A DNA stretch of 41,733 nt from Lenisia limosa (taxonomy: Eukaryota > Breviatea). A model generated the notes under the pieces. That model had not been told where the DNA came from. It did not search any database and saw nothing but the letters and a program-made list of their open reading frames with translations. The stretch is taken from the NCBI GenBank assembly GCA_001655205.1, contig LPNZ01008685.1, positions 1-41,733 of the forward strand, given 5' to 3'. This document shows positions 21,559 to 31,847 of the stretch, piece by piece; within the stretch, counting starts at the first letter, position 1, and every line of letters begins with the position of its first letter. The position numbers and the translations under genes are program-made.

Positions 21559-24500
21559 ATGACTGAGAATAGTCCCCCAATCGAGAACTTGAAGGTTGAT
21601 GATGATATAAGTGATTCCCAGTCCGATAAAACATCACCTAATAAAAATGGTGTCAATGAAGAGAATATTGAGACTCCGGTTGAACCTAAATGTGAAGCTA
21701 CAATTCCTCTTCCTCCTGGTGCTCCCCCTCCACCTCCTATGCCCTCTCTTGATCAAGAAGCCGTGAGATCTGTCATTCAGAAGCTTGTTCTCGGACACTC
21801 TTCTGTCCATCTCCTTCAAGGTCTCAATGAAGCAGTTAGTGCTCCTCATCAGTGTAAGCTTTATTCTTCTCCATTTTTTGTCTTGCGCTTTTAATAGTGT
21901 ATTAATTGTAAGGTTCTTTGAGACTATGAAGTTGTATTCAGAACATTTCTTGGTTTTTCTAAATTCCTTCTATTTTGTGATTGACAATCGCAGCTGACGT
22001 TGCCAAATGTCTTGTTCATATTTATGGCAGCAAACACCAACTACTGAGGTTGGGGGTGCTTTGGTGAAGCTCAGGATTCTGAAGCTTTATGATTATGAGT
22101 ATTCCTAGTCTTGATACCTCTCCCCTCTATTTTGTAAAAACAAATGTTAGGAATGAGTCGACCTTCAATCGGCAACCCCTCCTCCTGTTTTGCAAACCAT
22201 CAAAATTAACAACCCTAGACTCCTGCGTGAGTGCATTGAGCAGGAAGTTAGGACCGCTACTGATGAAGCAACTCTCTTCAGAGGAGTATCCCTCTATATT
22301 AAGGTTTGTTACTTGATATGGAATGTTAAAAAACGATTTTCTGCAGTGTCTTACCCTCAGGTTATTTCAGACTATCTTTCCGAGACAGGCAAGTCTCTCT
22401 TGCGATCTCTTCTTTCTGATTCGTAAGCTCTACCATGCAAATTTCCCTATTCACCTTTTTAGGATTATTGAGTTTGTCCACTTACCTGAGCCTCTTGAGG
22501 TGGACCCTGATAAAACTATGGGTATGTGAATCATTAGAAGTAGATTCCCTAAAGTCTGGATAGAGACTGTATTTCTGACAATCTCTTGATAAAACTGAGC
22601 TCTTTCGTACTCAAAGGAAGCCGTATTTAGAAGAGAACTTCTTCTCAACTATGACTGAATATTATTTTGTCACCATTTTAATACAGAAGACTTGTCTAGT
22701 GTGTTTTACTTTCTAGATACGGAACAAATTGAGAAAGATTCTGAGTCTCTTAAGCAGCTGACATCCACTCTTCTTACTCGTATCTACTCCAGAATCACTG
22801 CTTTCCCAGGGGAGGTAAGAGCTGTTTTTGTTACTTTATGGAGCTGTTCTTTTGTTTTTGTTGATTAATATTGCCAGATGAGAGCCATGTTTGCCAGTAT
22901 TTTGAAGGTTGCTGAAGCCCGTTTTGAAGGAGAGGGAATCACAGCGGTCGGCGCCTTTCTGTTCCTTCGGTTCATTGGACCTGCACTTGTCGCCCCGGAA
23001 GCCATTGACGTTGTGACTAACGAGTAAGCTGAATTCTGGATCTACTTTTCAAGTTTTCTGGGGTGGAATTTTTTGTTTTCTGATAAGGAATAACTTTTTA
23101 GGGATGCTGTTCCTGCACGTCGCACCTTGATGCTTGTCAACAAACTAATCATGGCCCTTGCTAACAAGTGAGCCAGTTGTGCAGTTGCTTTCATTTTTGG
23201 ATGTTGACAGCGTGAATAAATCGTGAACATTTCACTTCTTCTTTTACTTTTCGTCATGTTACCATTTGTAGCTCGTTGTTTGAGGAAAAGGAGGGATTCA
23301 TGGCCAAATTTAACCCTTGGGTGCAAGAAAACCTTCAGGTTGGTGGATAGTTTTTCATTTCTGGCTGATAAAACCTGTTGTTTACTTTGTAGTGTTTCAG
23401 GGATTTCTTAAAGCTTGTTGCTACCCCCACAAATGAGGAAAGGCGCGCTCTTGGTTCTATTGCCGGGTATGGCGGATTTGCTACATACATATCTCACATT
23501 CCAATGGTTGCCTAATTCTGATATTGTAGCATTCTTCCACTTGACATTGAGGACAAGTCCACCGCCTGTTTATCGTGGTATATTTCACAGTATGAAGGGA
23601 TACCTTGAAAAGTGACACAAATGTGGTTTTACAGTGGTTTATTTTTTTTAGGTATGGGGAGGCTCTGAAGGCTTTCCTTGATACAAACTCTCACCAGGAC
23701 TGCTGTAGGCACATGAATTGCTTTTGAGTGCTCTCTTCTTACTTCACTAAATAGACAATCTACTGAACCTGGCACTTCTCCGACTTGGCAGTCCTGAGCG
23801 TTCATTCACATCAACAAATCTACTCATTGTAGGCGGTGTTAACAATATCTAATCTTTAGCCTCATTTACTGATTATTTATTCCTTCGTAGGACAACGAAG
23901 TGATTATCGCGGACTGGCTTGTCAAGTGTGGTGGATCACATAAGAGTTGGAAGAAGCGCTGGATGGTCCTGACCCCTACCTGTCTGACGTATATGGCCAA
24001 AGAATTTGTTGGCGGATGGAGAGCTTCTCTTGGGCTTTGATTTTTTGAAACCCTTCGCAAAGCTGATTTTTCAGGATATGACGAAGGGGCGTGTTCTTAT
24101 GAAGGATGTGGTGCGCGTATACGCCAAGCGCCCAGCCCCTGAGGACTCCCGTCACCCCAAACTGCCCTTTGCGTTTTGCATTGATGTTCCCGGCCGCACT
24201 TATATCGCACTTCCCAACGACGAGACTGAGGTACGGATGCTACTCTCATCAGATATAACTGTTCACTGGACTCTTGTGCTATCAACTCGAATTCCCCCCT
24301 CGCCCCTCCCAACACCTTATACAATTTTTTGGAAATAAAAACGGATTTTCTTCGATGAAATATTGCTATAATCGTGATGATTGTATTTTGTAGTAACGAT
24401 TTTTAGAGAGACAAATGGATTGAAGCCCTCAACCACGTTTGCAATGAGCTGAAACACATTAAAAGTAGGCTGGAGCGCAGCTGTATGAAATACAATGAGC

Positions 24501-24726
24501 TTTTTTCCCCAGTTGACTTTGTAGACTCCACGGGGTCATACCTTCCCACTCCTCCAACTGAAAACGAAAACCAAGAAACAAGCGGCTCCAAGCCGTGTAC
24601 CTTTCTCGAGGTACAGATGTCACGATTTCTCAACATACAACAGAAGCCCAATCTTCTCTTTCACTTTTACCATTTTAGGCTCTGCGGGTGCCTCCTCCCT
24701 TGTTGCAGGACGAGTCAACGCTTTGA
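21559..24726 (+). CDS. Ras GTPase-activating protein with PH domain
   Basis: The start is ATG 21559 (MTENSPPIENLKVDDD) and the stop TGA 24724-24726. The N-terminus is acidic with a proline run, LPPGAPPPPPMP, a possible profilin, SH3 or WW ligand. The RasGAP domain follows: NNPRLLRECIEQEVRTATDE, the arginine finger in EATLFRGVSLYIK (Arg codon 22280-22282), ISDYLSETGKSLLRSLL, LEVDPDKT, LTSTLLTRIYSRITAFPGE, MRAMFASILKVAEARF, and the FLR signature AFLFLRFIGPALVAPEA, then TLMLVNKLIMALAN. A PH domain follows: IIADWLVKCGGSHKSWKKRW, VLMKDVVRVYAKR, FCIDVPGRTYIALPNDE, RDKWIEALNHVCNE. The tail is short and disordered. It should accelerate GTP hydrolysis by Ras-like GTPases at a membrane. All catalytic landmarks are present. 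It converges on TXNDC9. Confidence 0.92.
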
Positions 24727-24960
24727 GGCCTGGATTCCTGAAATGCAGAAGAGGCAACTAATGGCACAGCCGTCCAGAGGTTAGTGCTGCTTCCAAACGA
24801 AACACACTTATCGTTTAGAGCCTCTTTTAGATGAAAATTGGTCAATGGCGTAGTGTCTTATTTATTGGGTTTTAATGTTCTATAATTTATGTATATGTTT
24901 AATTTCGTATTTAACGTATACAACAATAGACTAGTTTACATAAAATACAATAATACCTAA

Positions 24961-25731
24961 TTAGAAGGTTCCTTCGAGAGGGTTGTAGATACCTACAAAG
25001 TAAAATAATCATCCAATTATTAAGGGGTGGCACAAAAGAGGTATAATAATAGAAGAGAGCTGATTTGTTTCGATAGTGGGTTAATAATTGAAGATTGATG
25101 AGGGGATGCTTACAGCTAATGCAATCAGGCTTGAAAGAAAGAAAACAACAACATTGAAACCCCTCACCATGTTTAAGGAAGAAAGAATCAAGTTCCTCTG
25201 TCTTAAAGTCATCGCCAGAGAGTCCTTCAAACCCAACCATTCTAAACGAGTAAGCAACAGATTATAGGTAACTTGTTAATCCTCCCACACAAACCTTTCA
25301 AACATGATGCCTTCCTTGAATAAAATCAAAGTAGGTAACACCTTAATGCTCAACTTTGTCACAAAAAAGGGGGCTTCCGTGGCATCAAGAGACACAAACT
25401 TCACAGACAAATGAGCGGCAGCGATCAACTGAAAAGGGGTGAATTACTTCATTAATGTTTCTCAAACCTCTAATTGCTTGTCCATAATTCTGCATCTTTC
25501 AAAATCAGGGTGGCGGAAGTGGCATACAGCATATTCAGATTTCGTTACACTGTTGAGAAACTCATTCTCCTGAATTTTGTTCAAAAACCCGTGTCCATTT
25601 TCTTTCCACTTGAGAGTTTGATGGTACTTGCCCTTCAGGAAGGCCGCCCTTGATTCACGAAATCTATTTGAAGACTCATCTTCAAATTCGTCTAACATTG
25701 CGTCAAGATCACTTTCTGAATCCGAGGACAT
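24961..25731 (-). CDS. TXNDC9: Phosducin-like / thioredoxin-domain protein 9 (PLP3)
   Basis: The start is ATG 25731 (MSSDSESDLDAMLDEF) and the stop TAA 24961-24963 after GIYNPLEGTF. The acidic N-terminus is followed by RESRAAFLKGKYHQ, GHGFLNKIQENEFLNSVT, the thioredoxin fold SEYAVCHFRHPDFERCRIMD, SVKFVSLDATEAPFFV, LSIKVLPTLILFKEGI and MVGFEGLSGDDFKTEEL. This is the TXNDC9/PLP3 pattern. As in its relatives, the CxxC redox motif is absent (FERCRIMDK), so it is not an oxidoreductase. The family binds the CCT/TRiC chaperonin and modulates actin and tubulin folding. Its start lies 172 bp from the divergent cyclophilin gene. Confidence 0.92.
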
Positions 25732-25903
25732 GGTGAAACAAGCCAAAAAAGAGGAATGGGAAATATGGGAGAGGAAAAAAGTTATAAACTCTAATCAAAA
25801 GCAATCACATAAAATAGCAATTGTTTTATTTCATCATTTAATTAGGTGGATATTGGGGATATTTAAATTAGTAATCACAAATTAATCATTAGAACTCTCT
25901 AAT

Positions 25904-28900
25904 ATGGTCTGGTCGTTCCAAGTTGTTGGCCGATTAGGCTCAGTTGACTTTCAAAAGGTCACCCTTGCCATTGAAGTTAGTATTCTCTGCTGAAATAACA
26001 TTAATTTTTCAGATTCTTTCACAAAAGAAATTGGTGAATGCCAAGTTGGTAGCTATGCGACCTTTCGACTTTAATTTGTTTATTGATAACTCTAGAAAGG
26101 TAATTTTGGAGTTTCTTTTTGTAATTAACGATCTTATCGTCTAGTTCTTCCCAGATATCCCAAGGGGCGATTTAATTGCCTTTGAAGGTACTAAAATGAA
26201 TAACAAAGCTAAAATTATTGGTAAGATTCGGCTATTTCCTCTTATGTAATTGATTTGTTATTTATGTAATCGACCCTTAAGCCTTTCCTCCCGCTAAAAT
26301 GAATTAGGTTCAACAATGTCCCTTGTTGCCGCCTTTGCAACGAAGTTTGACTTCATGGATCCTCGCCCAAGCGCCCTCTACCAAGTTCTTGCGAAACAGG
26401 CTTACATCAACTCCTTCACCGAGTCAAATGTAAGATGATTTATTTCTTAAATTAAAAGCCGTGGTTGTTTTACTTTTTGTTCTGACGTGTTTCCTCTTAA
26501 TTCTGCAGAACAAGTACGTATTTTTAGACTTCACCCATTGTGATATTTTAATTGGACGCATTGTTATTGAGGTAAGCCCGAAAATGAGACGACTAAACCA
26601 TCTTTGAGAGCATAGAGAATCTATGTAATATGCAATATGTTGGATGCTTATTACTTGGGACGAGGTTTGAGTACTTCCTTCTATTGCTGATTGAGAGGGC
26701 AGCTCAAACCTAGCTGTTTTTACAGTTTTATTCCAAAGCGCATCATACAGAACAATTAAGAGTAACTATTCCTTACCTATGTTGCCAAAAATATGGGGAG
26801 AATGCCTAAGTCGAATGGTATCAAAATAACTCTTTTTCTTTGCTCTTCTCTCTTTTATCATTTAACAATTAATTGTTTTAATTGACATAGTTGTTGACTG
26901 AGAACAACCCAAAGGCGGTAGAAAACTTTGTAAGGCTTGCAAGTGAGGGCTTCAATTCTGATGGTTGGACGTTTGGGTAGTATGTATTGTGTTGCTTTTT
27001 TCTGATCTATGTATTTATCGTAATGGGATTAAATAACTGTCCAGGACACAAAATGAGCTATCAGAACAGCGTAGTTCATCGTATTGTGAAGGGCGGATGG
27101 CTACAAGCCGGAGGTTGGCAAAAAGAATCAAGTCGTGAATATTTACTACTTACCTCAAGTCGTCGTAATTTCTTTAGATTTAAATGGTGGTAAAGGAAAC
27201 TCGTCAGAGTCAAGTTTTGGAGGACAATTCGAAGGTTTGATTAGGAGGGTGACAATTGCCATGTTGGTTTAAATGTTTGCATTTGAGGAGCAAAACGATT
27301 CACCAGTGCTCTTCTTGGGTCATTTTCACAAGTTTTTTCCACACCGTGATATGATGTCTCGTAATTTCTCCGTCATACGATCATATCACCCAAGAAGATA
27401 TGGGAATGTTGTGCTTTCCAAATCACCTACCATAGATGAAACCCATGCAGTGAAACACAACCAAGCTGGTGTTGTTGGAATGGCTAATAGGTTTGGGGCT
27501 GAGGAGGACTAAAATATATGGAAGCGTAAATGAAGAGTAGCGAGGATAACGTACTGCTTTTATGTTTTAGAGGTCGACACTCCAACGGCTCACAATTTTA
27601 CATTACATTTGGACCCCAGAACTATCTTAACACCAAGTGCATGGCTTTCGGGTAATTGGGGGTATGACAAGTGGGCTTCAGCTTTATTACACAGACAATT
27701 AGCTTACGCGAATACATACTCCTCTTTTCATTTTGCTCCTATTACTCTCTATTTTAATTTTTGTTTGCTAGCAAGAAAACATACTCTCACTTTTCATTTT
27801 GTTACATACTGTGAAAATATGCAGCCTGTACATATGAAAGGGAAAGACTAGAATAGTATTTATAAATATGCTATGATATATCACACCATTCATAAATAAA
27901 TTTCACAAATGTGTTTTTTTTCGAGAGATGCAAAAACAGTGTTTGGAGTCTCAAAATGAATAAGTAAACCTAGTTCTGTAACAAATACACAAGTCGCAAG
28001 ATGTATACATGTTTAAACCAACTTGGTGATTGCTTAGGAGAAATTATATTATACAAGAAAGACTACACACAAGAGTTTTATCCTGAAACGGACTATTTAG
28101 ATTGCTCCTCTGCGTCCTCTTCCACGACCACGAAGTTGTCAATTTTCTTGGGGATGAACACAAATATAAAGTCGTTGACTAGCTCAAAAATGACTTTAAA
28201 CCGGTTTTTAAGAAAAATTTTTTTTAAAAAAAAAGAAACACGTTTTGTTAAAAAAAACATATATATTTATGAACGGTGTGATATATGTATACTAAAGAAA
28301 TGAGAAATAAAAACAAGGTTACATCAGGTCGANNNNNNNNNNNNNNNNNNNNNNNNNNNNNNNNNNNNNNNNNNNNNNNNNNNNNNNNNNNNNNNNNNNN
28401 NNNNNNNNNNNNNNNNNNNNNNNNNNNNNNNNNNNNNNNNNNNNNNNNNNNNNNNNNNNNNNNNNNNNNNNNNNNNNGGATATCTGAAGCACGCTACTCT
28501 TTATTGCGTGTCATATTCACGCCACTTTGCCTCTTTTCCTCATTTCTCAAAATCGACTTAAAACAAGGTGCCAATCCAGAAACTGGCTCGGATAAACCAC
28601 AATTAGAGACAAAACCGAGCGTAACCTGCGTGATTTTTAGTTACTGCTAGAGCAGTTGTTTTGGAAGCAAGAGAGCAAATGTTGTGATTATCATACTGAC
28701 CAAAATCTTAGTTATCAGATGACCTTGACAAATTTCTGGATTGGAACCCTATTATCAATACAAAGTAGAATAATATAATACATAAATCACTCCAAGGAAG
28801 TCCTATTCTTCGATAATTAATCTGCTATCCGAGACAACTTTCCCATTTGAACCCTGCTTTAATAATTCAGGTGAGGTTCCCTCCCCCCCCCCCTGTAACT

Positions 28901-29099
28901 CTTGAATTCCATCGNNNNNNNNNNNNNNNNNNNNNNNNNNNNNNNNNNNNNNNNNNNNNNNNNNNNNNNNNNNNNNNNNNNNTGTATCGATGGCTATGGG
29001 GTGTTGAAGTCCCTTGAGAAGATTGAAACTAGTCCGCTTGAGCGACCAGCCGATCTCAAGATCTCAGACTCAGGTGTCTGGGACCCAAACACCATGTAA
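25904..29099 (+). CDS. PPIL6-like cyclophilin
   Basis: The start is ATG 25904 (MVWSFQVVGRLGSVDFQK). The N-terminal extension (LVNAKLVAMRPFDFNLFI, YQVLAKQAYINSF) matches the layout of PPIL6, not of short cyclophilins. The PPIase domain reads KYVFLDFTHCDILIGRIVIE, NPKAVENFVRLASEGF, YQNSVVHRIVKGGWLQAG (catalytic Arg in HRI), NGGKGNSSESSFGGQFE, KHNQAGVVGMANR and RHSNGSQFYITFGPQNYL. QFY replaces the QFF of active cyclophilins, as in PPIL6, so activity is doubtful. The reading breaks after CMAFG at 27651. The expected C-terminus, CIDGYGVLKSLEKIETS through ISDSGVW, appears only at 28983-29099, beyond two N gaps. I infer an intron of about 1.33 kb; a second cyclophilin mostly hidden in the gap is the alternative. 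Confidence 0.8.
28093..28205 (-). pseudogene. Unassigned C-terminal coding fragment
   Basis: On the minus strand an exon-like frame after an AG reads VIFELVNDFIFVFIPKK, IDNFVVVEEDAEEQSK and TAG at 28093-28095. The acidic ending and codon-like composition in an AT-rich setting suggest a real or recently real terminal exon. Upstream minus-strand sequence is AT-rich and then enters the gap at 28333, so the rest cannot be seen. I do not recognise the family. Confidence 0.3.
28333..28477. other. Assembly gap
   Basis: An N run in the expanded intron of the cyclophilin gene. Confidence 0.95.
28915..28982. other. Assembly gap
   Basis: An N run just upstream of the last cyclophilin exon and about 20 bp after an 11-C run (28883-28893). 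Confidence 0.95.
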
Positions 29100-29393
29100 A
29101 GCAGGGAATTGGGTTTTTAGGTTGTATTTGTTACTTGTATTGTTTCTAAAAAGTATTGAAGTAATACCCTTCTATTATGTATTGTATTCTCACTCTCATT
29201 CAAATTCAAGGTAATTGTTGAAATCCAGCAACTAAAACCCAGAGATTAATTTTCAGGAAGTGAGAGAGTATGGTGTATTCGGACTGAGTTCCAATGATTT
29301 AAAAATACATAGAATAAAAAACAGGTACATAATGAAACATAAGACACTAGATGAGAAAAAAAAAAATGAAAAAACAAGAGCAAAAAAAAATAC

Positions 29394-30735
29394 CTAAAGC
29401 GAAAGTTCGCAGAACACTGGCAGTTCATAACTGAAGATGTCAAAACGAATTGTAATAGTAATAATAACTACCTGCATGGAAGGGAAGAAAGACACCCGTC
29501 GACAAAAGCAACACAGCCATCCTTGAAAGACGGCTCGTCAACACACCAACTGAATTGTGAGAACTATTTACGCAGCAGGTTGCTGATAGTTTTTTGTAAT
29601 TAAATTGTATTCTTTTTGGTGAACCCCCCAACTTACAATGGCGAAGTGTTGAGATATGAGCCTCCTATATACACTAGTTTCCCTGAAGCGCCGTCTTTGA
29701 AAACACCAATATCCTATTGAATGAACGGGTTACTTTGATCAAAAAAAAAGCATAACCATACATGTACATCAGTTTTCACAATAAATATCATACTACAAAA
29801 ATACATATTACATGTACATTCAAACATAAATGCCATGATATTTTTTTAAAACTCAAAATGGAGCATATATATGCATCATATCATATCTTCATATTCAAAA
29901 TAGCGTATTATGTGGTGGGTGTTTGTGAAGAGAGAAAAAAATGAAACAGATTTTAAAAATTTTTCATAAAAAAGGGGGCAATTATCGACCTGGTTCGGTC
30001 AATGAACAACATTGAATAAAATTGGACCGGCACTGAAACCCCAAATCCTCCCACAAGCATGAGAATATCGGTCCAAACGGCTGTGGTGTCCTGAGAAACA
30101 TGGCGTTGTAACATCACCCGTTCGTACTCAAAGAGTAATGATGGAAGCTGTCCCTGACAAGATTAATCAAATAACATTAACAAACCTTAGAATTGAGGCA
30201 TTCAGCATTTGCCTCCCTTCGAGTCTTTGCTCTTACTTGTCGTTGCACTAGGCAAGTTTGTCGGTGCTTGAAGTAAATGCCATCTTTGCATTCTTTGGGA
30301 ATCTAGGTGGCGATTAGCACTAAAAAAAAATGGTATAAGATGGATAGTATTTCGACATCACCAACCTCGGTTGAATTATTGTCACTACCCGAAATCATCT
30401 AAATGGTCAAAAAATCAAAGAAAATGAAAACCAACATGTTGTGGCGGGATATCAATGGTGATTTTGCCATCATTCTGAGGACCGTGGATCTAAACAATCA
30501 AAATTTTCATGCCATTCAACAAGCAACTAGGGTATAAATCTCCCCAAGACCACACAGTCAAAATTTCGAAAGGTCGCGGAAAGGTGATTAATTTCCCCAC
30601 AAACGAAGGAGCCATTGGAGTTGAGGACAATACTGAAGGTGCAAGTTGCAAAGATGAGGCAGAGGCCAAATCGAACACTTACACTAGATAAATTAACAAT
30701 CGGTCAAGATCCGCAAGGCGGACGGGACGGATGGA
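29394..30735 (-). CDS. C-type lectin-like domain protein, 5' end unclear
   Basis: The stop is TAG 29394-29396. Exons on the minus strand rebuild a C-type lectin fold: CKDGIYFKHRQTCLV, RREANAECLNSKGQLPSLLF, VWTDILML, DIGVFKDGASGKLVYIGG, FWCVDEPSFKDGCVAFVDGC and LPCSYELPVFCELSL. The Cys spacing, the W-x-D-G region and the terminal C-x(n)-FCE fit the fold, although calcium-binding EPN/QPD and WND motifs are not obvious, so sugar binding is unproven. Upstream exons (SIRPVRLADLDRLLIYL, IVLNSNGSFVCGEINHL, NDGKITIDIPPQHV) are plausible, with an NGS glycosylation site, but I could not fix the start codon or signal peptide. Probably secreted or on the cell surface. It converges on the cyclophilin gene. 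Confidence 0.65.
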
Positions 30736-31847
30736 CTGAATAGAAAAATCTTTTGGAAGGTTTCCTCTCAACCCTCACCCCCGCCTCCTCAAATAAAAAT
30801 AATGACCGCTTTCAAACCTCATCACGATTTATGCCGCCTTGGATTTATGTTCGGATCAATGCTTCTGGAATGTGAAACTGAACTGGAAAGATTTGGATTA
30901 TTTTCACAAAATATTTACAAATAGAAAATGTAACAATGAAACAATGGAAAATACATGAAGAATGTGCAGAAAAGAGGTGGTTATTGGAACATACACCGAA
31001 AATGATTGGAGAATTTTAAAGTTGTCACATCGATAGTGAAGAGAAATATACTTTTTTTGCACATTTAAATGTATAAGATCATAATTAAGAATATGGCGAG
31101 GGGTGGGTGAGAATAGAGCAAATCAGTGGCACAGACCTTATTAAATGACGCAGCAAAGAAATTCATAACTCGTAAACACTTCTTATTTATTACTCTTTCT
31201 TCTCTTCTTCTTTTCGTAAAGGCGGGAAATTTGAATTGGCCACAAATTAAGCGGAATGAATATTTTAAGGACCAAGCCTTCAGGTCCGTTAAAATAAACT
31301 GTGCATTCCGATGCCATTTCCCCAGATTCATCCGGATTGCTTCCGGATACGCCCTTCCCCTATTAATTCAATCTATATGTAGTTTTTAAAATATCCCGTA
31401 TGATTTATAAGCTAGCCCTGTCCTGAGATCAGAGTTCCTTTCCCCTATCTGCCAGCTTGCGACAAAATCACACAGAGGAGATATCTTGTAGTGTAGTAAA
31501 CCGGAGTAAAACTCTCATATTCTAACTAGATAAACCATTGAGTGGAGATACCCCAAACCCAAACAAATTTTCTCCGCCGCCATAATGGACAGAGAATGTA
31601 ACGACACTGTTTGTGGTTGCAGTGGTTGTGTGTTTGTGTGGTCAGGTTTGTGTTGACAGCAGGTTGCACGTTGTATGATACTGTATGATAGAATGATAAC
31701 GATGCTGTTGTTGTTGGCTGAGGTGATGATATGATGCTGATCAACCCCCCCCCCCATAACTACTTGAACAGTTACAGTTACAGGCAAAATTTAGGAGTCT
31801 CTTAAATTTACTCTGATTTTTCATTTATATATATAATTCACTGGTTA
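30736..31847. promoter_or_regulatory. 1.1-kb divergent intergenic region
   Basis: The largest gap without a supported gene. It must hold the missing 5' exon(s) of the lectin-like gene and the ankyrin-gene promoter. An 11-C run lies at 31745-31755. An 87-codon plus frame (31126-31389) and a 90-codon minus frame (31515-31787) show no domain, no splice-supported extension and no conserved motif. I see nothing else. Confidence 0.5.

Larger units (their letters stand above)
27652..28985 (+). other. Expanded intron of the cyclophilin gene
   Basis: The donor GTAATT follows AFG; the acceptor lies in or near the gap ending 28982. The stretch holds two N gaps (28333-28477, 28915-28982), an 11-C run (28883-28893) and unassigned coding-like fragments on both strands. 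A plus-strand frame from 27700 to 27851 ending MQPVHMKGKD could mimic a C-terminus but lacks the cyclophilin pattern. Confidence 0.55.

Noticed and set aside
27652-27851. Short C-terminus for the cyclophilin ending MQPVHMKGKD
   Set aside because: It lacks the conserved IDG-x-x-V-x-K-x-L-E-K block, which is found at 28983-29099.
28735-28769. Plus-strand terminal exon SDDLDKFLDWNPIINTK
   Set aside because: Plausible but isolated, with no upstream exon that can be read through the gap and no family recognised.
31126-31389. 87-codon frame MAQTLLNDAAKKF
   Set aside because: No domain, no signal peptide and no splice context; the antisense frame is equally long.
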